A DNA stretch of 64,000 nucleotides from Enterovirga rhinocerotis. GTDB taxonomy: Bacteria; Pseudomonadota; Alphaproteobacteria; Rhizobiales; Beijerinckiaceae. The translations under genes and the position numbers were made by a program. The DNA is taken from contig NZ_SNZR01000011.1 of NCBI RefSeq assembly GCF_004363955.1, forward strand, positions 806,001 through 870,000. Direction: 5' to 3'. The notes below the pieces were generated by a model. The model ran no database searches, was not told where the DNA came from, and saw nothing but the letters and a program-made list of their open reading frames with translations. This document shows positions 43,608 to 52,386 of the stretch, piece by piece. The number at the start of each line of letters is the position of its first letter. The stretch's first letter is position 1.

Positions 43608-44825
43608 ATGGGAGGGCCGCAGACTTTGCCGACAACCACACGTCTCAGGTCGCCGAGGATGGGGCAGGCCGCGATCTTCTTCGCTTTGTTCAGCAACGTG
43701 GTCGGACAGACCTTCCTCCTGGCCGTGCTGCCGCCGATGGGACGGCGCCTCGGTTTCTCCGATATCGAGACTGCCTCGATCCTCAGCGTCTCGGCGCTCG
43801 TGCTGATCGTCGCGGCGCCGATCTGGGGCTATCTCAGCGAACGGATCGGGCGCCGGCCGGTTCTGCTGGCGGGCCTCGCGGGCGGCGCGCTCGGGCCCTG
43901 CGCATTCGGAGCGGTGGTCGGCCTGCGGCTCGACGATGCGATTCCCGTCGCCGCGGCCTTCGGGTTGTTCTTTGCCGCTCGCGTCGCTCAGATGCTGGTC
44001 ACGGCCGGCCTGCTGCCGGCGGCTCAGGCCTACATGGCCGATACGACCCCGCCCGATCGGCGGGCCGGCGGGATGGGGCTGATCGGAGCCGCCTACGGCC
44101 TCGGCGCCATCGGAGGGGCCCTGCTCGCCTGGCAACTGGCCGATCGCTTCATGCTCGCCTTCGGGTTGGTCGCGGGGCTCGTCGGCCTCGCCTTCGCGGC
44201 GATGCTCCTGCTGCTCCCGGAGCCCGCCCGGCACGCGCGCGAGGCGGAGGCCGGCCGCCTCGAGATCGGGCGCATCTGGCCCTGCATGGCCATCACCCTC
44301 GTCGCATTTTCCTCCTACAGCATCGTCCAGCAGGTCCTGGCGCTGCAGCTTCAGGACGTCCTCGGCTTCTCGTCCGAGGCCTCGATCGCGCGGGCGGGCC
44401 GGGCGCTGATGCTGGCGGCGCTGGCGATGGTCGTGGTGCAGACGCTGGTGATGCGCTTCTTCCTCGGCAGGCCCGAGCATCTGCTGGTCGTCGGCACGGC
44501 CCTCGGCGCCCTCGCCATGCTGCTCTGCGGCTGGGCGCGGAGCTATGGCGAGATCACGGCCGTCCTCGCCCTGTTCGGTGCTGCGCTCGGCTGCATCTTT
44601 CCCGGCAATCTCGCGATCATCAGTCTTCGCTCCGGGACGGGAGCGCAGGGCAAGGCGGCGGGCTGCAACATGATCGCCCAGGGCTTCGGCCTGATGATCG
44701 GCCCCCTGATCGGTGCGGTGCTGCATCAGGTCTCGCCGCAGGCGCCCTTTGCCGCCGCGGCGGCCTTTCTCACTCTGGCCTTCGCCATCGCCGTCGCGAC
44801 CGTCCGGATGCGGGCGAGGGGGTAG
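43608..44825 (+). CDS. MFS transporter (multidrug/TetA-like)
   Basis: This 405-residue membrane protein has twelve hydrophobic segments and the MFS motif A region YLSERIGRRPVLLAG after TM2, and motif C-like GAAYGLGAIGGALLAW in TM5, which is typical of drug/proton antiporters. The central loop is near residue 195-210. Start may be the ATG at 43608 or a TTG at 43626 with GGAGGG nine bases upstream. Divergent from the GntR gene. Substrate unknown. Confidence 0.85.
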   Translation: MGGPQTLPTTTRLRSPRMGQAAIFFALFSNVVGQTFLLAVLPPMGRRLGFSDIETASILSVSALVLIVAAPIWGYLSERIGRRPVLLAGLAGGALGPCAFGAVVGLRLDDAIPVAAAFGLFFAARVAQMLVTAGLLPAAQAYMADTTPPDRRAGGMGLIGAAYGLGAIGGALLAWQLADRFMLAFGLVAGLVGLAFAAMLLLLPEPARHAREAEAGRLEIGRIWPCMAITLVAFSSYSIVQQVLALQLQDVLGFSSEASIARAGRALMLAALAMVVVQTLVMRFFLGRPEHLLVVGTALGALAMLLCGWARSYGEITAVLALFGAALGCIFPGNLAIISLRSGTGAQGKAAGCNMIAQGFGLMIGPLIGAVLHQVSPQAPFAAAAAFLTLAFAIAVATVRMRARG

Positions 44826-44857
44826 GCGGCCGTCATCTGCCGGCGGGGGGCGGGCGG

Positions 44858-45745
44858 TCAGTCCCAGCCGGCCCGGGCGCGTTCGCGCATGCCGTCGATG
44901 AAGAGACGGAGGGCGGGCATCCGGGCGCGGCTGGCATGGAACAGCAGGTGGACCGGAACCGGGGGCGGGGCATGGTCGTCCAGCACGCTGCAGAGCGTGC
45001 CCGCGGCGAGGGCCTCGGCGGCCTGGTAGCTCAGCACGTTCGTCATCCCGAGCCCTGCCGCAGCGGCGGCGATCTGGGCGTCGATCGAGGTCACGGTCAG
45101 CCGCGGCGCGATCCGGATGGCGTCCATCCCGGGTCCGAAGCGCCATTGAGCGCCGGTCCGGATGGTGTCGCCTGCGATGAGATCGTGCCCGGCAAGATCC
45201 TGCGGCCGAGCCGGACGGCCCCTGTCGGCGAGATAGGCCGAGCTCGCGACGATGACCTGCCGCACCGATCCGATGGCGACCGTCCGGAGGCTGCTGTCCT
45301 GCAACTCGCCGATCCGGACGGCCACGTCGATCCCCTCCTCGACGAGGCGGATGTTGCGGTCGAGCAGCATGAGCCGCGCCTTCATCTCCCGATATCCGGC
45401 GAGGAGGCTCGCGAGGACAGGGAGGACGTGCAGGCGGCCGAAGACGACGGGGGCCGTGACGTGCAACTCGCCCTGAGGGGTCGACTGCCCGCCCATCACG
45501 ACGCGCTCCGTCTCCTGCAGTTCGGCCAGGATCTCGCGCGCCCGGTCGAGCAGGGCGACGCCCTCGCCGGTCAGGGCGAGGCTGCGGGTCGAGCGGCGGA
45601 ACAGCGAGACCCCGAGATGCCGTTCGAGCGCGGCGATCATGCGCGTCACGGCAGGCGGGGAGGAGCCGAGATGGCGTGCGGCCGCGGCGAAGCCGCCCTG
45701 ATCCGCAACGGCGACGAAGGTCTGCAAAGCCGCGAAGCGGTCCAT
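44858..45745 (-). CDS. LysR-family transcriptional regulator
   Basis: This 295-residue regulator has the LysR helix-turn-helix at its N-terminus (MDRFAALQTFVAVADQGGFAAAARHLGSSPPAVTRMIAALERHLG), then the effector domain (HVTAPVVFGRLHVLPVLASLLAGY, SAYLADRGRPARPQDLAGHDLI). It is closest in pattern to the AaeR/DmlR-like group. It is divergent from an FMN-barrel gene, with a T-N11-A palindrome in between, so that gene is its probable target. Confidence 0.92.
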   Translation of the reverse strand: MDRFAALQTFVAVADQGGFAAAARHLGSSPPAVTRMIAALERHLGVSLFRRSTRSLALTGEGVALLDRAREILAELQETERVVMGGQSTPQGELHVTAPVVFGRLHVLPVLASLLAGYREMKARLMLLDRNIRLVEEGIDVAVRIGELQDSSLRTVAIGSVRQVIVASSAYLADRGRPARPQDLAGHDLIAGDTIRTGAQWRFGPGMDAIRIAPRLTVTSIDAQIAAAAAGLGMTNVLSYQAAEALAAGTLCSVLDDHAPPPVPVHLLFHASRARMPALRLFIDGMRERARAGWD

Positions 45746-45763
45746 CGGCAGGGCTCCGCAATT

Positions 45764-45780
45764 ATTCCGTAAAGTGGAAT
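45764..45780. promoter_or_regulatory. LysR-type operator in the divergent region
   Basis: ATTCCGTAAAGTGGAAT is an inverted repeat ATTCC-N7-GGAAT containing the T-N11-A core recognised by LysR regulators. It sits 19 bases before the regulator start and 58 bases before the divergent FMN-barrel gene. Confidence 0.65.
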
Positions 45781-45837
45781 TCTGAAGTGAACGCTTGGCT
45801 TATTATAGGCGCCGAGTGAAGCGATTATCTTCCGACC

Positions 45838-46455
45838 ATGTCCAAGGCCTATTTCCATCACCTCTTCGGCGAGACGGCGCGTGCGCTTCAGGCGGAAGCC
45901 GGCTCGCGAGCCAGCTATGCGAGGCGCGAAGCCGCCTCGCCGGAGGATCGCGATGCGCTGACGGAGCGGGAATTGTCGTTCCTGGCCGCCCGTGACAGCG
46001 TCTATCTCGCCAGCGTCGCCGCGGAGGGCTGGCCCTATATCCAGCACCGCGGCGGGCCGGTGGGCTTCATCAGGGCCCTCGGCGACAACCGGATCGGCTT
46101 CGGCGACTATGCCGGCAACCGCCAGTACATCTCGCGCGGCAACCTGATCGAGCGGGAGCGGGTGGCCCTCTTCGCGATGGATTATGCGGCGCGCCGCCGC
46201 CTCAAGCTCATCGGCCATGCCCGCCTCGTCCCCGCCTCGGAGGATCCGGACCTCGTCGCCCGCGTCGCGCATCCCGACGCTCCGGCAGCCGAGGCCGTCA
46301 TGGTCATCGACGTCGTGGGCTTCGACTGGAACTGTCCGCAATTCATCGAGCCGCGCTTCACGCAGGCCGAGGTCCGGCACGCCGTCCGCCCGCTCCTGGC
46401 GGAGAATGCGAGCCTGCGGGCCGAACTCGCGCGTCTGAAGGGAGACGCAGCCTGA
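45838..46455 (+). CDS. Pyridoxamine 5'-phosphate oxidase-family FMN-binding protein
   Basis: This 205-residue FMN split-barrel protein has an N-terminal helical extension (MSKAYFHHLFGETARALQAEAGSRASYARRE), then the barrel with LAARDSVYLASVAAEGWPYIQHRGG and GFGDYAGNRQYISRGNLIERERVALFAMDYAARRRLKLIGHARL. The C-terminal 25 residues form a coiled coil (LLAENASLRAELARLKG). Relatives are annotated as putative general flavin oxidoreductases; no substrate can be named. A role in detoxification, induced through the divergent LysR protein, is inferred. Confidence 0.83.
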   Translation: MSKAYFHHLFGETARALQAEAGSRASYARREAASPEDRDALTERELSFLAARDSVYLASVAAEGWPYIQHRGGPVGFIRALGDNRIGFGDYAGNRQYISRGNLIERERVALFAMDYAARRRLKLIGHARLVPASEDPDLVARVAHPDAPAAEAVMVIDVVGFDWNCPQFIEPRFTQAEVRHAVRPLLAENASLRAELARLKGDAA

Positions 46456-46549
46456 GGGCGCGAGGGCGAGCTTCCGCTTTCGGGGAGGGCGGGCGGCATT
46501 CCGGCCGCTCCGGCTGCCTTGACTCTTTCATCGGGCAGGAGCGTTATAA

Positions 46550-46564
46550 GAACAAACCAGGAAC
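46550..46564 (+). promoter_or_regulatory. LexA (SOS) box of the imuAB-dnaE2 cassette
   Basis: GAAC-AAACCAG-GAAC reads on the reverse strand as GTTC-N7-GTTC, the alphaproteobacterial LexA site. It lies 16 bases upstream of the imuA start and overlaps the 3' side of a TTATAA -10-like box, so LexA would block the promoter until DNA damage. Confidence 0.85.
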
Positions 46565-46580
46565 ATTATGACCTTCCGCC

Positions 46581-47360
46581 ATGCCCGATCTGTCTGCGTT
46601 GAAACGCGCCATCGCGGCGCTCGAACCCGATTCCGCCCTCCGGCCCGCCGATCTCTTCGCCTTCGGCGAGCCGGGGATCGACGGCCCGCTGGGCGGCGGG
46701 CTCGCGCGGGGCGCGCTGCATGAGGTCTATGCCCGCCGCGTCTCGGTCAGCGCGTCGGCGGCGGGTTTCGGGCTCTGCCTCGCGCTCCGGGCCGGGGAGG
46801 GGCGGCCGCTCGTCTGGGCCCGGCAGGATTTCGTCGATGTCGAGACCGGTGCCCTCCACGGGGAGGGCATCGCGGAATTCGGCGGCGATCCCGACCGGAT
46901 CGTCGTCGTCAGGCCCCGGGACGCGACCGGCGTCCTGCGGGCCGCCCACGAGGCCGTCCGCTGCGCCGCGATCGGGGCTGTCCTCGCCGAGATCTGGGGC
47001 GAGCCGAAGGTCGCCGATCTCCGGGCGAGCCGGCGGCTCGGTCTCGCGGCGGCGGGGTCCGGGGTGACGCTCGTCCTCATCCGCCGGGGCGCCGCCCCCC
47101 AGCCGAGCGCGGCCGCGAGCCGCTGGAGCGTCGAGGCGGCGTCCTCGACCCCGCTCGAGGCGGGTGCTCCCGGTCCGCCGGCCTTCGATGTCGAGTTGTT
47201 GCGTCATCGGGCGGGATGTCCGCCCCGGCATTGGCGTCTGGAGTGGGATCGTGACAGCCTGTCCTTCGCGGCCCCGCCGCTACCTCGCCCTGTGGTTCCC
47301 CTTCCTGCCGATCGAACGGTCGCGGCAGCGGACGGAACGCCCTGGCGCCTCGCCGGGTGA
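46581..47360 (+). CDS. imuA: ImuA, mutasome accessory protein
   Basis: This 259-residue RecA/SulA-like protein carries the ImuA pattern: LKRAIAALE, GEPGIDGPLGGGLARGALHEVYA, WARQDFVDVETGALHGEGIAEFGGDPDRIVVVRPRD. It lacks a convincing Walker A, as in other ImuA proteins. It works with ImuB and DnaE2 in damage-induced mutagenesis. The 3' 110 bases overlap imuB. Expression is controlled by the SOS box just upstream. Confidence 0.9.
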   Translation: MPDLSALKRAIAALEPDSALRPADLFAFGEPGIDGPLGGGLARGALHEVYARRVSVSASAAGFGLCLALRAGEGRPLVWARQDFVDVETGALHGEGIAEFGGDPDRIVVVRPRDATGVLRAAHEAVRCAAIGAVLAEIWGEPKVADLRASRRLGLAAAGSGVTLVLIRRGAAPQPSAAASRWSVEAASSTPLEAGAPGPPAFDVELLRHRAGCPPRHWRLEWDRDSLSFAAPPLPRPVVPLPADRTVAAADGTPWRLAG

Positions 47361-48999
47361 GGGCGCACCAACTCCCCTCGTCCTCGCGACCCCCGTCAAG
47401 GGCGCGCTGCGGATCGCGGCGGCGAGCCGGGAGGCGCTGGCGCTTGGGATTTCGCCGGGGCTCGCCCTCGCCGATGCGCGCGCCCGGGTGCCGAACCTCG
47501 CCGTGCGCGACCATGAGCCGGAGGAGGATGCGGCCTTCCTCGTGCGGCTTGCGCAGATCTGCGACCGCTGGACGCCGCTCGTCGCGCCCGCGCCGCCGGA
47601 CGGGCTGATCCTCGACGTGACGGGCTGCGCGGCTCTCTTCGGCGGCGAGGAGCGCCTGCGGGACGATGTCCTGCGCCTCTTTCGCGCCGGCGGCCTCACC
47701 GTGCGGGCCGCGCTGGCGGGCACGCCGGAGGCCGCCCGCTCCCTCGCACGCCATGGACGGGTTGCGATCGTGCCTCCGGGAGAGGAAGGGCTGGCCTTGC
47801 GCCCCCTGCCGGTCGCCGCCCTCGGCCTCGCGGAGACGGAGCGGATCGCGCTGTCGCGCGCGGGTCTGAAACGCATCGGCGATCTCGCCGATCTGCCCTC
47901 GGCCGCGCTGGCGTCGCGCTTCGGCGAGGAGATCAATGCCCGCCTCCGGCGGCTCCTCGGCCGCGAGGATCTCCGGCTCACGCCCCTGCGCCCGCCGCCG
48001 CCCTACCGGATGGACAGGCTCCTCGCCGAGCCGATCGGCGACCTGACCATGGTCGAGCAGGTGCTGGACGACCTCGTGCGGGAGGCCGTCGCGCGGCTGG
48101 AGGCGGAGGGCCGGGGTGGGCGGGTCTTCGAGGCGGATGTCTTCCGGACGGACGGGGCGGCGCGGCGCATCGCCGTCTCGACGGGCCGTCCCTCGCGCGA
48201 CGCCCCGGCCATCCTGCGCCTCCTCCGCGAGAAGCTCGACGCGCTCGCCGACCCGCTCGATCCCGGCTTCGGCTTCGACCTCGTCAGGCTTTCCATCCCC
48301 GTCGTCGAGCCGCTCGCCCAGGCGCAGGCGGGGCTGGACGGCCGGGCGGTCGAGGAGGACGAGGTCTCCGATCTCGTCGACCGTCTCGTGGCGCGGTTCG
48401 GTCCCCGGCGCGTCCTCCGCTTCGTCGCCGCCGACAGCCACGATCCGGTCCGCGCCTCGCAGTTGCGGCCGGGGAGCTTTCCTCCTCAGAGCCTGACGGG
48501 ACAGAGGCCTCCCTCCCTGCGTCATGCTGAGGAGCGTCTGGAGGCCGCGCCTCGAAACACGCCCCAACAGGTCCGAGCGTGCTTCGAGACGCATCGCTGC
48601 GCGACGCTCCTCAGCATGACGCAGGGAGGGAGGGGCCGATCGGTCCCGAGCCGGAAGGAGCGGGGAGGGGCCGTATCCGGATTTCTCCAGCCCGCCCCCC
48701 TCGAGCCGCCCACACGCCCGCTCCAGGTCTTCGATCCGCCCCAGCCGATCGAGACGATCGCGGAGTTGCCGGACGGGCCGCCGCTCCGCTTCCGCTGGCG
48801 GCGCGTGCTGCATCGGGTGGTGCGGGCCGAGGGACCCGAGCGCATCGCCGCCGAATGGTGGCGCGCGCCCGACGATCCGACGCGCGACTATTACCGGGTC
48901 GAGGACGACGAGGGCCGCCGCTTCTGGCTCTACCGCGCCGGGCTCTACGGCCGGGAGACGGATCGCCCGCTCTGGTATGTGCACGGGCTGTTCGCATGA
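47251..48999 (+). CDS. imuB: ImuB, Y-family-like mutasome protein with in-frame palindromic insert
   Basis: This 582-residue Y-family polymerase homologue begins RPRRYLALWFPFLPIER, a non-catalytic version of the usual acidic active site. It continues with GLILDVTGCAALFGGEERL, the GLKRIGDLADLPSAALASRFG thumb/HhH and the little-finger region. Residues about 420-461 are encoded by a 126-base palindromic repeat, and then a Pro-rich linker leads into the C-terminal domain (RPLQVFDPPQPIETIAELPDGPP ... WWRAPDDPTRDYYRVEDDEGRRFWLYR). ImuB bridges DnaE2 to the sliding clamp. I chose the GTG at 47251, since the upstream frame is imuA sequence. Confidence 0.9.
   Translation: MTACPSRPRRYLALWFPFLPIERSRQRTERPGASPGEGAPTPLVLATPVKGALRIAAASREALALGISPGLALADARARVPNLAVRDHEPEEDAAFLVRLAQICDRWTPLVAPAPPDGLILDVTGCAALFGGEERLRDDVLRLFRAGGLTVRAALAGTPEAARSLARHGRVAIVPPGEEGLALRPLPVAALGLAETERIALSRAGLKRIGDLADLPSAALASRFGEEINARLRRLLGREDLRLTPLRPPPPYRMDRLLAEPIGDLTMVEQVLDDLVREAVARLEAEGRGGRVFEADVFRTDGAARRIAVSTGRPSRDAPAILRLLREKLDALADPLDPGFGFDLVRLSIPVVEPLAQAQAGLDGRAVEEDEVSDLVDRLVARFGPRRVLRFVAADSHDPVRASQLRPGSFPPQSLTGQRPPSLRHAEERLEAAPRNTPQQVRACFETHRCATLLSMTQGGRGRSVPSRKERGGAVSGFLQPAPLEPPTRPLQVFDPPQPIETIAELPDGPPLRFRWRRVLHRVVRAEGPERIAAEWWRAPDDPTRDYYRVEDDEGRRFWLYRAGLYGRETDRPLWYVHGLFA
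48508..48633 (+). repeat. 126-base palindromic element inside imuB
   Basis: Arms of 31 bases at 48508-48538 and 48603-48633 are exact reverse complements (left arm starts CCTCCCTCCCTGCGTCATGC). Inside the 64-base centre a second, imperfect pair occurs (CTCGAAACACGC and GCGTGCTTCGAG). The length is exactly 42 codons and the imuB frame stays open. It shares CATGCTGAGG and GTGCTTCGAG segments with the element in ligD. Confidence 0.88.
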
Positions 49000-51900
49000 G
49001 CGCGGCCGGTGTCCCGTCCTATGCGGAGCTCGTGGCCGCGACCAATTTCTCTTTCCTGCGCGGCGCCTCGCATCCGCAGCACATGGTGCTGGCCGCCCTC
49101 CTCCTCGGCCAGAGCGGGATCGGCATCGCCGACCGCAACACCGTCGCGGGGGTGGTGAGGGCCCATAGCGCATTGCGCCAGCTTCGCGAGGACGGCGCGC
49201 CGCCTCCGGAAAAGGTGCGCGAGGGGTCGGGGCCCGGCGAATACACCCTCGTCGAACCGTCTTCCGCTCTCGACCTCGTCCTGACGGAGGAGGAACTGAA
49301 AAGCCGCGCCAAGGCATTCCGGCTCGCGGTCGGGACGCGGCTCGTCTTCGCCGACGGCACGCCCGACATCGTCGCCTATCCGACCGACCGGGTCGCCTGG
49401 GGGCGCCTCTGCCGCCTCCTCAGCCTCGGCAACGGCCGGGCGAAGAAGGGCGAGTGCATCCTCCGGCTGGAGGATCTCCTCACCGACACGACCGGCCTCC
49501 TCCTGATCGTCGTGCCGCCCGCGCGGCCTGAAGGGCTCGGGACGATCCTCGATCAGGCCGCCGAGGCCGCGCCGGGCTCGCTCTGGCTCGGGGCCGCCAT
49601 GCACCGGCGCGGGAGCGACCTGCGCCGCCTCGAACGCCTGAAGGCCATTGCGCGGGCAGCCGGCATCCCGCTCCTCGCCGTCAACGACGCGCTCTACGAC
49701 ACGCCGGAGGCGAGGGACCTGCAGGACATCCTCACCTGCATCCGCGAGGGCGTGACGATCGAGACCGCCGGGCGCCGGCTGGAAGCCAATGCCGAGCGTC
49801 ACCTGAAGACCCCTTCGGAGATGGCGCGCCTGTTCCGGACGGCCCCGGAGGCGCTCGCCGAGACGCAGGATCTCCTGGCCCGCATCGACTTTTCCCTGGA
49901 CGAGCTGAAATACGTCTATCCCGACGAGCCCATCCCGCCCGGCTGGACGCCGCAGGCCTGGCTCGAGAGCCTCACCTGGCGCCATGCCGCGATCCGCTAT
50001 CCAGGGGGAATCCCGGACAAGGTCGAGAGATTGCTGCGCGACGAACTCGTTCTGATCCGGAAGCTCGACTACGCGCCCTATTTCCTCACCATCCACGACA
50101 TCGTCCGCGTCGCCGAGGACAAGGGCATCCTCTGCCAGGGGCGCGGCTCGGCCGCCAATTCCGCCGTCTGCTTCTCGCTCGGCATCACCTCGGTCGACCC
50201 GGCCGAGAACGACGTCCTCTTCGCGCGCTTCATCTCCGAGGAGCGGCGCGAGCCCCCCGATATCGACGTCGATTTCGAGCACGAGCGCCGCGAGGAGATC
50301 ATCCAGCACATCTACCGTCGCTATGGGCGCGAGAAGGCCGGCATCGCCGCGACCACCATCTGCTACCGCCCGCGCAGCGCGATGCGCGAGGTCGGCAAGG
50401 CGCTCGGCCTCACCGAGGACATCACGGCCCGCCTCTCCTCCACGCAATGGGGGAGCTGGGACAGGATCGACGATCGGCGCATCCGCCAGGCGGGGCTCGA
50501 TCCGCAGAACCGGGTCCTCCGCCGGGCGCTCGATCTCGCGCGGCGCCTCCTCGGCTTCCCGCGCCATCTCTCCCAGCATGTCGGCGGCTTCGTCCTGACG
50601 CGCGGGCGGCTCGACGAGACGGTGCCGATCGGCAACGCCGCCATGCCCGAGCGCACCTTCATCGAATGGAACAAGGACGACATCGACGAGCTCGGCCTGA
50701 TGAAGGTCGACGTGCTCGCCCTCGGCATGCTGACCTGCATCCGCAAGGCCTTCGACCTGATCCGTGCGCACGAGGGCCGCGACATCCAGCTCGCCGACAT
50801 CAAGAGCGAGGACGACGATACGGTCTACGCCATGCTCCAGCGCGGCGAGTCGCTCGGCGTCTTCCAGGTCGAGAGCCGGGCGCAGATGAACATGCTGCCG
50901 CGCCTGAAGCCCCGCACCTTCTACGATCTCGTCATCCAGGTCGCGATCGTCCGCCCCGGCCCGATCCAGGGCGACATGGTCCATCCCTATCTGCGGCGGC
51001 GGGCGAAGATCGACGCGGTCGACTATCCCAAGCCGGGACCTCCGCACGATCCGAACGAGCTGAAAAACGTGCTCGAGAAGACCCTGGGCGTCCCGCTCTT
51101 CCAGGAACAGGCGATGAAGCTCGCCATGGTCGCCGCCGAGTTTTCGGATTCGGAGGCGAACCAGTTGCGGCGCGCCATGGCGACCTTCCGCAATGTCGGC
51201 ACCATCGGCACCTTCGAGGCGATGATGGTCGAGCGGATGGTGGGGCGGGGCTACGAGCGGGCTTTCGCGCAGCGCTGCTTCGAGCAGATCAAGGGCTTCG
51301 GCTCCTACGGCTTCCCCGAGAGCCACGCCGCCTCCTTCGCGAAGCTCGTCTACGTCTCCTCCTGGATCAAGCACTACTACCCCGCCGTCTTCGCGGCGGC
51401 GCTGCTCAATTCCCAGCCGATGGGCTTCTACGCGCCGGCGCAGATCGTGATCGACGCGCAGCAGAACGACGTCGAGGTGCGCCCCATCGACATCAATCAC
51501 AGCACCTGGGACAACATTCTGGAGCGCGGGGAGGGCGGCGCGCTCGCGCTCCGGCTCGGCTTCCGGCAGGTCGATGGAATCGGCGACAAGGAGGGACCGT
51601 CCATCGCCTCGAAACGGGGGGCGGGCTACCCGGATGTCGAGACGCTGCGGACGCGCGCAGGCCTGTCAGCCCGCACCCTGCGGCGCCTCGCCGACGCGGA
51701 TGCCTTCCGCTCGATCGGCCTCGATCGGCGGGCGGCCCTCTGGGCGGTGCGGCGCCTGCCCGACGATTCCCCGCTCCCGCTCTTCGCCGCGGCGGATGCG
51801 CGCGAGCTCGGGAGCGATCCCGACGTGCGGCTGCCGACGATGCGGCTCGGCGAGCATGTCGCGGCCGATTACCAGACCACCCGCCTGTCGCTGAAGGCCC

Positions 51901-52364
51901 ATCCGATGGCGATCCTGCGGCCCGTCTTCCGGGCCGAAGGCATCGCGAGCGCCGCGGAGACTTCCCTGAAAGGCGACGATTCCTGGTCCCGGACGGCGGG
52001 CATCGTCCTCGTCCGCCAGCGGCCGGGCAACGGCAAGGCGATCTTCGTCACGCTCGAGGACGAGACGGGGATCACCAATGTCGTGATGTGGGCCTCGGTC
52101 TTCGAACGCTTCCGCGGCCCGGTGATGAGCGCGCGGCTGATGCTGGTCGAGGGGCGGGTCCAGAAGAGCCCGGAAGGGATCGTCCACCTGATGGCCCGGC
52201 GCATCCTCGACCGGAGCGGCGACCTCGCCCGCCTGTCCGAGGACCACGATCCGACGCTCACGCTCTCGCGAGCCGACGAATTCGTGCATCCCCAGCATCC
52301 GCGCAATCTTTCCGGCCACCCCCGGAACGCCCGGGTCATGCCGAAATCCCGCGACTTCCATTGA
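48996..52364 (+). CDS. dnaE2: Error-prone DNA polymerase DnaE2
   Basis: This 1122-residue C-family polymerase starts with a PHP domain (SYAELVAATNFSFLRGASHPQHMV). It has the catalytic region CQGRGSAANSAVCFSLGIT, the acidic PDIDVDFEHERREE motif, ELGLMKVDVLALGML, FQEQAMKLAMVAAEFSDSEANQLRRAMATFR, YGFPESHAASFAKLVY, and a C-terminal OB-fold (FVTLEDETGITNVVMWASVFERFR). It lacks the clamp-binding end of DnaE1. With ImuA and ImuB it performs SOS-induced translesion synthesis. Its ATG overlaps the imuB stop as ATGA. Confidence 0.95.
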   Translation: MSAAGVPSYAELVAATNFSFLRGASHPQHMVLAALLLGQSGIGIADRNTVAGVVRAHSALRQLREDGAPPPEKVREGSGPGEYTLVEPSSALDLVLTEEELKSRAKAFRLAVGTRLVFADGTPDIVAYPTDRVAWGRLCRLLSLGNGRAKKGECILRLEDLLTDTTGLLLIVVPPARPEGLGTILDQAAEAAPGSLWLGAAMHRRGSDLRRLERLKAIARAAGIPLLAVNDALYDTPEARDLQDILTCIREGVTIETAGRRLEANAERHLKTPSEMARLFRTAPEALAETQDLLARIDFSLDELKYVYPDEPIPPGWTPQAWLESLTWRHAAIRYPGGIPDKVERLLRDELVLIRKLDYAPYFLTIHDIVRVAEDKGILCQGRGSAANSAVCFSLGITSVDPAENDVLFARFISEERREPPDIDVDFEHERREEIIQHIYRRYGREKAGIAATTICYRPRSAMREVGKALGLTEDITARLSSTQWGSWDRIDDRRIRQAGLDPQNRVLRRALDLARRLLGFPRHLSQHVGGFVLTRGRLDETVPIGNAAMPERTFIEWNKDDIDELGLMKVDVLALGMLTCIRKAFDLIRAHEGRDIQLADIKSEDDDTVYAMLQRGESLGVFQVESRAQMNMLPRLKPRTFYDLVIQVAIVRPGPIQGDMVHPYLRRRAKIDAVDYPKPGPPHDPNELKNVLEKTLGVPLFQEQAMKLAMVAAEFSDSEANQLRRAMATFRNVGTIGTFEAMMVERMVGRGYERAFAQRCFEQIKGFGSYGFPESHAASFAKLVYVSSWIKHYYPAVFAAALLNSQPMGFYAPAQIVIDAQQNDVEVRPIDINHSTWDNILERGEGGALALRLGFRQVDGIGDKEGPSIASKRGAGYPDVETLRTRAGLSARTLRRLADADAFRSIGLDRRAALWAVRRLPDDSPLPLFAAADARELGSDPDVRLPTMRLGEHVAADYQTTRLSLKAHPMAILRPVFRAEGIASAAETSLKGDDSWSRTAGIVLVRQRPGNGKAIFVTLEDETGITNVVMWASVFERFRGPVMSARLMLVEGRVQKSPEGIVHLMARRILDRSGDLARLSEDHDPTLTLSRADEFVHPQHPRNLSGHPRNARVMPKSRDFH

Positions 52365-52386
52365 GGCCGCCGCCGGGGCGATCCGG

